This document shows positions 27,437 to 34,458 of a stretch of 34,458 nucleotides of DNA, piece by piece. The position numbers and the translations under genes are program-made. Under the pieces are notes generated by a model that saw only the letters and a program-made list of their open reading frames with translations, ran no database searches and was not told where the DNA came from. This DNA is from a virus: positions 1-34,458 of IMG/VR virus record IMGVR_UViG_3300046837_000164; one strand, 5' to 3'. The stretch's first letter is position 1; each line of letters opens with the position of its first letter.

Positions 27437-27774
27437 TCGAGATCATCATCGTTCCGGCCGCTAATGGCCGTTACCGCGCCATCCTCGATCGTCGGGAACT
27501 CATCATCTCGGCGCGCGAGCCATTCTTCGCCGCCGCCCGAAAACTGCTAGCCGAGGGCGTCTATCCCAATATGCCGATCTGCATGCGGCATGAGGGTAGC
27601 AAGACCCGTTCGCTGACCTCGACGGTTGGCAAGGCGGCAAAGTTGGCGGTGATGGAGCGAGACAATGGTGGTGCACCAACCATCATCAAATGGAAGCCGT
27701 CTCCTTTCGACACCGTGCGAGCGCCCGTTGAGAATAACGACGAGACCCTACCCGGACAGCGGGCCGCGGAATAA
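27433..27774 (+). CDS. Hypothetical protein
   Basis: 113 aa from ATG 27433. The same frame is open from 26923, but that part is a shadow of the DUF6362-like gene. The sequence MIEIIIVPAANGRYRAILDRRELIISAREPFFAAARKLLAEGVYPNMPICMRHEG shows a beta-alpha start. It later has a basic part and IIKWKPSPFDTVRAP. No family recognised. Confidence 0.6.
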   Translation: MIEIIIVPAANGRYRAILDRRELIISAREPFFAAARKLLAEGVYPNMPICMRHEGSKTRSLTSTVGKAAKLAVMERDNGGAPTIIKWKPSPFDTVRAPVENNDETLPGQRAAE

Positions 27775-27936
27775 CTCACCCAGCATCTTGCGGATGTGTG
27801 GAACTTATGGCACCACTAGGACCAGCACCCCATGGTAGAGTGGTGGACTACGTGTAGTGGTCCCCCTACCCAGACAGCCTCCCTCCCAGAACAACGAATC
27901 AGCGGCCAACGTCGTGGCAACGAAGGGCTATGTGGT
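27775..27936. other. Gap between early genes with inverted repeats and lowered GC
   Basis: No gene seen. ACCACTA at 27812-27818 is the inverse of TAGTGGT at 27855-27861, and a smaller imperfect hairpin lies around 27845-27863. There is no clear U-tract, so a terminator is not supported. It marks the start of a lower-GC segment that runs through both HNH genes. Confidence 0.4.
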
Positions 27937-28203
27937 GTGACATCCAAGCGACTACACACCCTCACCATCCCCACCAAGCCACACACACCCGAGTTCCTGT
28001 CCTGGTACGGCACCGTTGTTGCCCGTGCCGGTCGTCGGTGTGAAGCCTTCGACCATGCCTACCGCTGCCCCAACAGGTGGCCACAGCATCGCATGTACGC
28101 AGTGCCCATCACTGAGGTGAAGGAAGGCATGCAACCCTTTGATCTGTCTAATGGTCAATGCCTTTGTGCATCGCATTATGCGAGCAAGCATGGCACATCC
28201 TAA
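27937..28203 (+). CDS. Degenerate HNH-type protein
   Basis: 88 aa from GTG 27937, with GAAGGG nine bases upstream; the frame is open to 27832. The arrangement LSWYGTVVARAGRRCEAFDHAYRCPNRWPQHRMYAVPITEVKEGMQPFDLSNGQCLCASHYASK parallels HNH proteins of alphaproteobacterial phages (RAGxRCE...ADHI...D..NGQ.LC.SHH..K). The catalytic DH of ADHI is replaced by VP, and the final HH is HY. The Cys pairs remain. It may be an inactive paralogue kept for structural or DNA-binding reasons. GC is lower than in the rest of the genome. Confidence 0.65.
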   Translation: MTSKRLHTLTIPTKPHTPEFLSWYGTVVARAGRRCEAFDHAYRCPNRWPQHRMYAVPITEVKEGMQPFDLSNGQCLCASHYASKHGTS

Positions 28204-28489
28204 ACACCTGTATGACACCGCACGCTGGCGCTATCGCACACGCAAGCAAGCATTGCTGAATGCTAACTATAGGTGTGCCAAGTGTAACGAAGATCTGCAC
28301 TACACATCACGAGCCCATGTGCATCACATCATAGCAACCGAGTATGCACCGGGGTTGATGTATGATCTGTTTAATCTCGAAGTACTATGCAGGGATTGTC
28401 ATAACAGAGAACATGATCGAGGTTCATTAGGTTGTGATGTCAACGGTTCGCCGCTCGACCCGGATCATCCTTGGAATACAACTGAATGA
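28190..28489 (+). CDS. HNH endonuclease beside the terminase
   Basis: 99 aa from ATG 28190, overlapping the previous gene by 14 bases. Complete HNH motif: CAKC, then RAHVHHIIATEY, NLEVLCRDCHNREH. It starts LYDTARWRYRTRKQALL, the usual lead-in of phage HNH proteins. In HK97-like phages an HNH protein next to terminase is needed for specific cutting at cos and packaging. That would fit here because the large terminase follows 113 bases on. Codon use and GC (about 45%) are unlike the late genes. Confidence 0.88.
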   Translation: MAHPKHLYDTARWRYRTRKQALLNANYRCAKCNEDLHYTSRAHVHHIIATEYAPGLMYDLFNLEVLCRDCHNREHDRGSLGCDVNGSPLDPDHPWNTTE

Positions 28490-28602
28490 AAGGGGGGGCT
28501 ATCGCGGAAATCGCAAACTCAGCCCGCTACCAGCGCCCCCCCTCTCAAAGCGGGACATAGTTCGGTTTTTTTAAATCCTAGGTTGTTCCCGAAGGGTTAG
28601 GG
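28490..28602. other. Candidate cos/packaging region between HNH and terminase genes
   Basis: Non-coding. AGGGGGGG at 28491-28498 is the perfect inverse of CCCCCCCT at 28536-28543. Between them lie several short GC-rich repeats. A T-run (28565-28572) and an A/T-rich stretch follow. This is the normal site of cos in phages with an HNH-terminase pair. I cannot see the cut ends, and a rho-independent terminator is a less likely alternative because the loop is about 37 bases. Confidence 0.4.
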
Positions 28603-30213
28603 ATGGGTCTGCACGGGATAGGTGCGATCAAGGGCAAGAAAAAACCGGACGCTGTGCGAGGGGGTAGTCCTCCACCCTGGGGGAAGAAAACCCTATCGCG
28701 GCTCGACCGGGTGCTTGTGTTCCTGGAATTTTTGCCGATCACCAAAGGCAAGTTGGTCGGACACAATCTAGAATTGTTGCCGTCGCAGCGGGCCTTCGTC
28801 GAGGACTTGTACGGGCGCGAGGAGGGTCAGGTCCGGCTCGGGATATTTTCCGAACCGCGCGGCAACGGCAAGACCGGATTGATCGCAGGATTGATGCTTT
28901 GCCATCTGCTGGGACCGGAAAGCGAGCTGCGCGGCGAGTGTTATTCAGCCGGCATCGACCGGCTGCAGGCCGCGCTGATCTTCAACGAGATGGAAGCGAT
29001 CATTCACGCGGTGCCGGAATTCAAAGCGCGCTGCAACATCCAACGCTTCCGCAAGATCATCGAGGTGCTGGACGGCGACGGCAAGGGCTCGAAATACGAG
29101 TCTCTATCGGCCGACAGCCGGCGGGCGCACGGTTTGGCGCCCAGTTTCTGGGCCTATGACGAGATGGCGCAGGCCAAGGATCGCGTTCTATTCGACAATC
29201 TGCAGACCGCGATGGGCAAGCGCCGCCGCTCGCTCGGCGTCGTGATCTCGACGCAGGCTGCGGATAACGATCACGCGCTGTCGCAATTGATCGACGACGT
29301 TAAGACCGGCGCCGATCCGTCGATGGTGGTGCATTTGCTGACGGCGCCAACGGATGCCGACCCGTTCGATGCGGACGTAATCCGCAGCGTCAATCCGGCC
29401 TTTGGCAAGTTTCTCGACGAGGCCGATGTGCTGGCCGAGGCCGAGCGGGCGCGGCGGATGCCGTCGTTTGAGAGCGCATTTCGCAATTTGCGGTTGAACC
29501 AGCGAATTGCGCCGTTCGGGCGCGACCAACTGCTGACGCCGGATGTGTGGTCGCAGGGCGATGCGCCGATCGACGAGGCGATGTTTGGCGATGGCCGGCC
29601 GGTTTTCGGTGGGCTCGATTTGTCATCGACGGTCGACCTGACGGCGTTGGTGCTGGCCGCCGAGGACGACGCCGGTAATGTGCATCTGCTGCCGCAGGCG
29701 TGGACGCCGGCCGACACGCTGGCGGAACGGATGCTGTATGACCGTGCGCCCTATGATGCCTGGGTACGCGCCGGGCAACTCACTGCGGTGCCGGGCAAAG
29801 CGATCGACTACGACTGGGTAGCGATGGCGCTGGCCGATGCCGGCGCGCGGATGAACCTGTGCCAGGTCAACTATGACCGCTGGGGCATCAAGCAGTTCAG
29901 CCAGGTGCTCGACCGGCTCGGGATCACGGCACCGCTCGAGCCGATGGGCCAAGGTTTTCAGGATATGTCGCCGGCGGTGAAGACGTTTCAGTTGCTGGCG
30001 GTGAGTGGCCGCATCCGGCACGGCAATCATCCGCTGTTGCGCTGGTGCTTTGCCAATGCGGTGGTGACGCGCGATGCCGCCGACAATTGCAAGCTCGACA
30101 AGGCAAAGGCGTATGGCCGCATCGACGTTGCGGTGGCGGCGATCATGGCGGTCGGTGCGCTGAAGGCGACGACGGCAACACCGGAATACGACATTGCGGC
30201 TTTGATCGGTTAG
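28603..30213 (+). CDS. terL: Terminase large subunit (ATPase-nuclease)
   Basis: 536 aa. Packaging motor of the Terminase_1 type. Walker A SEPRGNGKT at residues 83-91, Walker B FWAYDE at 182-187, a coupling segment VVISTQAA near 213-220, and nuclease acids in GGLDLSSTVDLTAL (Asp339) and near the end in GRIDVAVAAIMA. The size is normal. ATG 28603 follows a GGG-rich leader (GGGTTAGGG). No small subunit gene is recognisable beside it. It starts the late structural cluster, and the next gene has its own ribosome site. Confidence 0.95.
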   Translation: MGLHGIGAIKGKKKPDAVRGGSPPPWGKKTLSRLDRVLVFLEFLPITKGKLVGHNLELLPSQRAFVEDLYGREEGQVRLGIFSEPRGNGKTGLIAGLMLCHLLGPESELRGECYSAGIDRLQAALIFNEMEAIIHAVPEFKARCNIQRFRKIIEVLDGDGKGSKYESLSADSRRAHGLAPSFWAYDEMAQAKDRVLFDNLQTAMGKRRRSLGVVISTQAADNDHALSQLIDDVKTGADPSMVVHLLTAPTDADPFDADVIRSVNPAFGKFLDEADVLAEAERARRMPSFESAFRNLRLNQRIAPFGRDQLLTPDVWSQGDAPIDEAMFGDGRPVFGGLDLSSTVDLTALVLAAEDDAGNVHLLPQAWTPADTLAERMLYDRAPYDAWVRAGQLTAVPGKAIDYDWVAMALADAGARMNLCQVNYDRWGIKQFSQVLDRLGITAPLEPMGQGFQDMSPAVKTFQLLAVSGRIRHGNHPLLRWCFANAVVTRDAADNCKLDKAKAYGRIDVAVAAIMAVGALKATTATPEYDIAALIG

Positions 30214-30232
30214 AAAATCCAGGGAGATCGTC

Positions 30233-30352
30233 ATGCACAAGTTGGCGCCCGATAGCAAAGCATCCGCTGCGACCAAGACCTGCAAGAATTGTCAGGCCGA
30301 AATGCCGGCCGAGACTACCAAGTGTCCGAACTGCGGACACCACGTGCCATGA
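30233..30352 (+). CDS. Zinc-ribbon miniprotein
   Basis: 39 aa from ATG 30233, with GGGAG seven bases upstream; the TGA overlaps the next ATG (ATGA). TCKNCQAEMPAETTKCPNCGHH gives C17-x2-C20-x10-C31-x2-C34, a treble-clef or ribbon zinc site. Good ribosome site, full coupling and motif make it a real gene despite its length. Its place between terminase and the capsid operon suggests a packaging or assembly helper, but that is speculative. Confidence 0.7.
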   Translation: MHKLAPDSKASAATKTCKNCQAEMPAETTKCPNCGHHVP

Positions 30353-30693
30353 CCACAATTTCCGTGAAGCCTGCGGTTTTCACTGCACGCGCCACGACAT
30401 CCGCTGCCGTCGACCTGACGGGCACCACCGCCGTTGTTGGCCTGGTCATGCCGGCGACATGGACGCCTGCGGTTGTCACCATCCAGGGCTCGCCGGACGG
30501 GACGACATTCTACGATCTGCATGACGGCACGCCGGGGACAGAATTGGTTTTCAACGTCTCGCCGAATTCGATGGTGATGCTCAATCCGAACCGGATGCGG
30601 TGCTGCAAAGCGGTGAAATTGCGTTCAGGCACCGCGGCGGCGCCGGTCGCACAGAATGCAGCAGTGACGTTTGGCATCGTTGTCGAGAGCTGA
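30349..30693 (+). CDS. Hypothetical beta-rich protein, possible capsid-associated
   Basis: 114 aa from ATG 30349. Beta-sandwich-like: TISVKPAVFTARATTSAAVDLTGTTAVVGLVMPATWTPAVVTIQGSPDGTTFYDLHDG, with WTPAVVTIQGSPDGTTF resembling modules of virion surface proteins. It lies just before the protease-capsid gene. It could be a decoration protein. The next gene has its own ribosome site (GAAGGA). Confidence 0.55.
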   Translation: MTTISVKPAVFTARATTSAAVDLTGTTAVVGLVMPATWTPAVVTIQGSPDGTTFYDLHDGTPGTELVFNVSPNSMVMLNPNRMRCCKAVKLRSGTAAAPVAQNAAVTFGIVVES

Positions 30694-30705
30694 AGGACGC
30701 CATCC

Positions 30706-32685
30706 ATGCTTTATCAGCAGCGCGCGGCGCCGCCGCCCAGCGGCGAGCCGGATGAATTTGTGTTGTCGGATGGTTCGATTGACCGCATGGGCGACGTGGT
30801 CGAGCCGGAAGGATGGCAACTCGACCGGATCAAGAGCGACCCGCCCGTGCTGTTCAACCACGATCGCAACCAGATCGTCGGGCGATGGACCAACATTCGC
30901 GTCAAGGAAGGCAAACTGATCGGCCGGATTGTCTGGACCAAATCCGACAAGTGGCCGATGGGATCTTACATCCGCGACCTGGTGCGCGAGGGCATCCTGC
31001 GCACCGTGTCGGTCGGGTTTCAGCCGGTTGCTAAGCAGCCGCTTACCAAAGAGGCCGATCCGCGTGACGGCCCATGGCGCTTTACCAGGTCTCAGTTGCT
31101 CGAGTGCTCGCTGGTATCGGTTCCGGCAAACCCGAATGCCTTGGCGCTGTCCAAGGATCTGCCGCGCGATGTCCTCGCTACGGTCTTCCGCCAGCCAGCA
31201 GGAAGCCCTGACGAGCTGCGTGCGTTTCCCGCCAAGTCAGGCAAAACCATCGTGGAAACGAGAACGAAAATGCAAACCCAGACGATTTCCCAGAAGATCC
31301 AGGCGGCCCAGCAAAACCTCAGCATGCTGCGCGAAGGTCTCAACGACCTTGCATCCAAGCAAGATCTCGATGCCGAGGAAAAGAAGCGTTACGAGGAAGA
31401 TCTGCCGGCGCAGATCGAGGCGGTGCGCCGCGAACTTGATGCCCACCGGCGCGTCGAGCGTTCCCTGGTCGACGATACCACGCCGGCGCCACCGCAGCAG
31501 GAAATCCTGCCGCCGCTGCCCACCAACAACACGCCGGTGCAGCCGAGGGATGACGGGCGCAAACTGTTTGCCATTCCGAGGAAGAAGGTCGAGCCGGGCG
31601 AATACGTCGCGCGTGCGCTCGCGGCCTGGACCAAGCACCATGTGACCAAGGACCCGCTGGAGAAGATCCTGCGCGATGGTTACGGCAACGACGAGATGAC
31701 CAACGTGGTGCTGCGCGCCGCGGTTAATCCAGCAATGACCACCGTTGCGACTTGGGCAGCAGAGTTGGTGCAGACCAGCAACGTCGATTTCCTCGATCGC
31801 CTGATCCCCAACTTCATCTATCCGCAACTGAAAGCATTGGGGACCAGCTACACCTTCCCCAATGGCACCGGCGTCATGAAAATCCCGGTGCGGGCGGTCA
31901 CGCCGGCGCTGGCGGGCGCGTGGGTTGGCGAAGGCGCCGCCAAGCCGGTCAAGCGCGCATCATTCTCGACCGTGACGCTGTCGCCGACCAAGCTTGCGGT
32001 GATCTCTACCTTCAGCGAAGAAATGGCGATGTACGGACTGCCGTCGATCGAGGGCATCATCCGGCAGGCGATGGCGGACGATACCGGCATTGCGCTCGAT
32101 ACCTACCTGATCGACAACGTCGCGGCCACGGCCGGCGTCCGTCCGGCCGGCCTGCTCAACGGCGTCACGCCGATCACGGCCTCGGCGGCAACACCGGCGA
32201 CGGTGGCGATGGTGGCCGACCTCAAGGCGTTGGTCGCGGCGATCACCGCGGTCGGCGGCGGCGGCCAGGGCAGGGTGATCGCGCTCTTGGTCAATCCGGC
32301 ACAGGCGCTTTCGCTCGGGGCCGCGCAGACCACGACCGGGGATTTCCTGTTCAGCAGTCCCTCCGATGCCGCATCCAGGTTCGGCATGAACTTGATCGTC
32401 TCGCAGACTGTCCCGGCCGGGCGGGTGATTGCGATCGATGCGGCCGACTTTGCCACGGCATCCGGCGACGTGCCGCGCTTTGCGGTGTCGACCGAGGCAA
32501 CGTTGCACGAGGAAGACACGTCACCACTCGCACTCGGGTCCGGTGCTCAGGGTTCGGGTGTGCTGGCGGTGCCAATGCGGTCGCTATTCCAGACCGATGC
32601 GGTCGCAATCCGCATGAGCATGCATGTGACATGGGCCATGCGGAGGCCTTCGATGGTGCAGACCATCGCAGCCGTGACCTGGTAG
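30706..32685 (+). CDS. Prohead protease-major capsid protein fusion (HK97 fold)
   Basis: 659 aa in one frame. Residues 1-165 are an S78-type prohead protease: His52 in FNHDR, Ser102 in RTVSVGF, and the LLECSLVSVPANPNA end. Residues 189-255 are a helical scaffold (delta-like) region rich in Glu/Lys. Residues ~285-659 are the HK97-fold capsid: YVARALAAWTK, NPAMTTVATWAAELV, GTGVMKIPVRA, WVGEGAAKPVKRASFSTVTL, KLAVISTFSEEM, LNGVTPI and a C-terminal AVAIRMSMHVTWAM. The fusion should cut itself apart during maturation. ATG 31270 (residue 189), with GAGAA upstream, could also start free capsid protein (471 aa). Confidence 0.93.
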   Translation: MLYQQRAAPPPSGEPDEFVLSDGSIDRMGDVVEPEGWQLDRIKSDPPVLFNHDRNQIVGRWTNIRVKEGKLIGRIVWTKSDKWPMGSYIRDLVREGILRTVSVGFQPVAKQPLTKEADPRDGPWRFTRSQLLECSLVSVPANPNALALSKDLPRDVLATVFRQPAGSPDELRAFPAKSGKTIVETRTKMQTQTISQKIQAAQQNLSMLREGLNDLASKQDLDAEEKKRYEEDLPAQIEAVRRELDAHRRVERSLVDDTTPAPPQQEILPPLPTNNTPVQPRDDGRKLFAIPRKKVEPGEYVARALAAWTKHHVTKDPLEKILRDGYGNDEMTNVVLRAAVNPAMTTVATWAAELVQTSNVDFLDRLIPNFIYPQLKALGTSYTFPNGTGVMKIPVRAVTPALAGAWVGEGAAKPVKRASFSTVTLSPTKLAVISTFSEEMAMYGLPSIEGIIRQAMADDTGIALDTYLIDNVAATAGVRPAGLLNGVTPITASAATPATVAMVADLKALVAAITAVGGGGQGRVIALLVNPAQALSLGAAQTTTGDFLFSSPSDAASRFGMNLIVSQTVPAGRVIAIDAADFATASGDVPRFAVSTEATLHEEDTSPLALGSGAQGSGVLAVPMRSLFQTDAVAIRMSMHVTWAMRRPSMVQTIAAVTW

Positions 32686-32698
32686 GAGGGTCTTCAAG

Positions 32699-33046
32699 AT
32701 GGCAGACGAAACCAGACAGATCGACGTGATCATGGGGCCGTATCGCGGGCACCGGCTGACGATGACGACGGCCGATGCCGACAGTGCAATAAATAACCAT
32801 TGGGCGACTGATCCGGCCGCCGCGCCGGATGATCACCCACATCCGCCGCTCAGCGAGCAGGAGCGGACCGATGCGCTTGCCTCCGCTACTACCTGGGCGC
32901 AGGCGCAATGGGACGAGGCGCAAGGCATTGCACCGCCCGACCCGCCGCCGCCGGATGGCGGCGAGGGAGGTGTAACGCGCAGGCGTGCCATGAAGCCGGA
33001 CGACGAGGGCCACTACAAGACCCGTCAGGTTGAGCCGAAAACCTGA
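32699..33046 (+). CDS. Hypothetical head-module protein
   Basis: 115 aa. AGGAGGG at 32684-32690, overlapping the capsid stop, gives a very strong ribosome site before ATG 32699. The start has QIDVIMGPYRGHRLTMTTADADSAINNHWATDP. The middle and end are acidic and proline-rich (PPDPPPPDGGEGG), then basic. Its stop overlaps the portal ATG (TGATG). A strong ribosome site in a virion cluster suggests a virion component, but no family is recognised. Confidence 0.6.
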   Translation: MADETRQIDVIMGPYRGHRLTMTTADADSAINNHWATDPAAAPDDHPHPPLSEQERTDALASATTWAQAQWDEAQGIAPPDPPPPDGGEGGVTRRRAMKPDDEGHYKTRQVEPKT

Positions 33047-34458
33047 TGGCCGGCCTTCTGCAGTCACTGGCGCGGATGGTTGTGCCGCGCCAGAAAGCTA
33101 ATCCGGCCGGCGAGGGCAACTATCACCCTGGGCCATATACGACATCGCACGGACTGCTGCCGGCGGCGTGGGGGCAGTTTCTCAATTACTGGCAGATGGA
33201 CTACGACCCGCTATCGCCGGGACAGGGCAACGCGACGGTCGAAGCCTGCGTCTGGGCCTATATCCGGGCGATCGCGCAATTGCCCGGATATCACAAGCGC
33301 GCGCGCGATGACGGCGGCACCGATACCATAACAACCTCGGCCCTGGCGCGGCTGTTGCGCTCGCCGAACGATTATCAGACCACCTCCGACTTCCTGGTGC
33401 ATCTGGTTCGCTCGCTGCTTTACACCGGGAACTCCTATTGGGTGGCGCAACGCAACGCGCGCCAGGAAGTGGTGGCGCTGCACTGGACCAATCCGCGGCT
33501 ATGCCGGGTGCGCGAGATCAGGATTCCGGGGCAACTCTACGGCGAGATCTTCTACGAGATCGGCGATAATCCGCTGCTCAGCCTGCCGAGCCTGGCCGGC
33601 AATCAACTGATCGTGCCGGCGCGCGACGTGCTGCACATCAAGTTGGATACGCGGCGCAATCCACTGATCGGCGAGACCTGGTTGTCGTCACTGGCGCCGG
33701 AACTCTCCACCGATGCCGCAATCCATAATGCGTCATCGACATTTTCCGGCAATATGAGCCGTCCGAGCGGCGTGCTGACTACCGATCTGCAGATCAAGCA
33801 GCCGGATGTCGAGATGCTGCGCACGCGCTGGAACGAGCAGGCCAAGGGGCTCAACGCCGGCGGTGTGCCGATCCTGACCCACGGGCTTAAGTTCCAGCCG
33901 ATCTCGATATCGAACCAGGATGCACAGATTATCGAGCAGCAGAAACTCACCGACACCAAGATTGCCGCGGTGTTCGGCGTTCCGGTCATCCTGCTCGGCA
34001 TCCACCAGACCGTGACGCAGAAGAATTCCGAGGCGATCATGGCGGAATGGCTGGCCTCGGGCCTCGGCTTTGTGATCAACCACATCGAGCAGGGGTTCGA
34101 CAAGCTGATTGGTCTCGACCAGGTGCCGACCGGGCGCGAATGGACCGAATTCGACACCTATGTGCTGCGGCGCTCGCTGTTCAAGGAGCGCATCGACGGT
34201 CTCGCCGCCGGCGTGCTGGGCGGCATCTATTCGCCGAACGAGGCGCGCGCGCTGGAGGGCTATTCCGCGGTCGAGGGTGGCGAGGAACCGCGCGTGCAAC
34301 AACAGGTGGTGCCGCTGTCGTTTGCGCTTAATCCGCCGGCGCCGCCATCGGGTCCGCCCGCACCGTCGGCACCCGGCGCACCGCCGCCGGCTAATCCGGC
34401 AGAGTCGGCGGCCGACCAGCAGTTGACCGCGCTGGACGAGGACGAGCAGGTTGCCAAG
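33046..34458 (+). CDS. Phage portal protein (HK97 type), N-terminal 471 codons; continues at base 128
   Basis: The dodecameric portal forms the DNA channel at the capsid vertex and docks terminase. The frame opens at ATG 33046, overlapping the upstream stop (TGATG), and is still open at the window end. It continues in phase at 128-175, giving about 486 aa, a normal length for the HK97/SPP1-like portal family. Recognisable segments are WAYIRAIAQLPGY and LVRSLLYTGNSYWV near the N-terminus, a central FSGNMSRPSGVL, and TDTKIAAVFGVPVILLG followed by QKNSEAIMAEWL, which are typical of phage_portal proteins. The last ~60 residues are Pro/Ala-rich and probably disordered. Translational coupling to the gene before it is likely. 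It lies downstream of the protease-capsid fusion, not upstream as in HK97. Confidence 0.93.
   Translation, partial: MAGLLQSLARMVVPRQKANPAGEGNYHPGPYTTSHGLLPAAWGQFLNYWQMDYDPLSPGQGNATVEACVWAYIRAIAQLPGYHKRARDDGGTDTITTSALARLLRSPNDYQTTSDFLVHLVRSLLYTGNSYWVAQRNARQEVVALHWTNPRLCRVREIRIPGQLYGEIFYEIGDNPLLSLPSLAGNQLIVPARDVLHIKLDTRRNPLIGETWLSSLAPELSTDAAIHNASSTFSGNMSRPSGVLTTDLQIKQPDVEMLRTRWNEQAKGLNAGGVPILTHGLKFQPISISNQDAQIIEQQKLTDTKIAAVFGVPVILLGIHQTVTQKNSEAIMAEWLASGLGFVINHIEQGFDKLIGLDQVPTGREWTEFDTYVLRRSLFKERIDGLAAGVLGGIYSPNEARALEGYSAVEGGEEPRVQQQVVPLSFALNPPAPPSGPPAPSAPGAPPPANPAESAADQQLTALDEDEQVAK
34332..34458. repeat. Terminal direct repeat, right copy (circle closure)
   Basis: This is the second copy of the 127-base sequence at 1-127. 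It encodes the Pro/Ala-rich part of the portal C-terminus. Joining the two copies restores a single portal ORF that ends at base 175. Confidence 0.93.

Noticed and set aside
26923-27774. Single 283-codon gene
   Set aside because: The first 170 codons are a shadow of the DUF6362-like gene. Only the part from ATG 27433 is kept.
27816-28013. Minus-strand ORF in the gap before the HNH genes
   Set aside because: Low-quality translation opposite the degenerate HNH frame; no ribosome site.
1-34458. CRISPR array or insertion sequence
   Set aside because: No regularly spaced repeat array with unique spacers and no transposase gene were seen. The 11-bp iterons at 25164 have no spacers.

Overview
This window looks like the complete genome of a temperate, tailed (siphovirus-like) phage of an alphaproteobacterium, probably Hyphomicrobiales (Bradyrhizobium/Rhodopseudomonas-like). 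It is drawn as a circle cut inside the portal gene. The first 127 bases are repeated exactly as the last 127 (34332-34458), and the portal reading frame runs off the right end and continues in phase at the left end to a stop at 175. The unique circle is therefore about 34,331 bp. The alphaproteobacterial assignment rests on a GcrA-family regulator, an attP that carries the 3' part of a tRNA-Val(CAC), a PEP-CTERM-like exported protein of the rhizobial style, and high GC with alphaproteobacterial codon use.

Layout. (1) Rightward late genes start at the terminase (28603) and run across the join to about 15135. In order they are: terminase large subunit, a zinc-ribbon miniprotein, a prohead protease fused to the major capsid protein, portal, a collagen-like protein, head-tail connector and joining proteins, tail tube, tail-assembly chaperone pair with a probable -1 frameshift, tape measure, tail tip and fibres, and holin/endolysin. 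(2) A short leftward accessory block (16696 to 15104) holds a compact cytosine-methyltransferase-like protein, an exported protein with a PEP-CTERM-like C-terminus, and a mini AP2-domain protein. A nearly identical 31-bp element precedes both the methyltransferase and the exported-protein gene. (3) attP (16846-16892) lies just beyond the integrase stop. (4) A leftward early operon (22976 to 16921) encodes HTH and ParB/sulfiredoxin-like proteins, small zinc-finger-like and hypothetical proteins, YqaJ-type exonuclease, an HNH-AP2 homing endonuclease, a RecT-like annealing protein, excisionase and integrase. (5) The immunity region (22985-23427) has a short XRE repressor and three copies of a palindromic operator, (T)AGGAC-N5-GTCCT(A). 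One lies in the divergent repressor/cro gap, and two overlap the leftward promoter. (6) The rightward early operon (23427 to 28489) encodes a Cro-like protein, GcrA, a DUF1376-type replication protein whose gene contains an 11-bp iteron array next to an A-rich purine tract (probable origin), several small hypotheticals and two HNH proteins. It leads into the terminase.

How it fits together: the repressor holds both early promoters. On induction the leftward operon supplies recombination and excision functions, and the rightward operon supplies replication and possibly cell-cycle-linked transcription through GcrA. Nearly all genes are packed with ATGA/GTGA/TGATG overlaps. Where a gap exists, two tiny 10-11 codon ORFs bridge it so that stop-start overlap is kept.

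The most interesting points are the exported PEP-CTERM-like/AP2 module with its duplicated leader, the lambda-O-like origin inside the replication gene, the operator set, the phage GcrA, the mutually exclusive RNA hairpins at 21029-21072 and the protease-capsid fusion. Family assignments are from reading the translated sequence; no database search was run.
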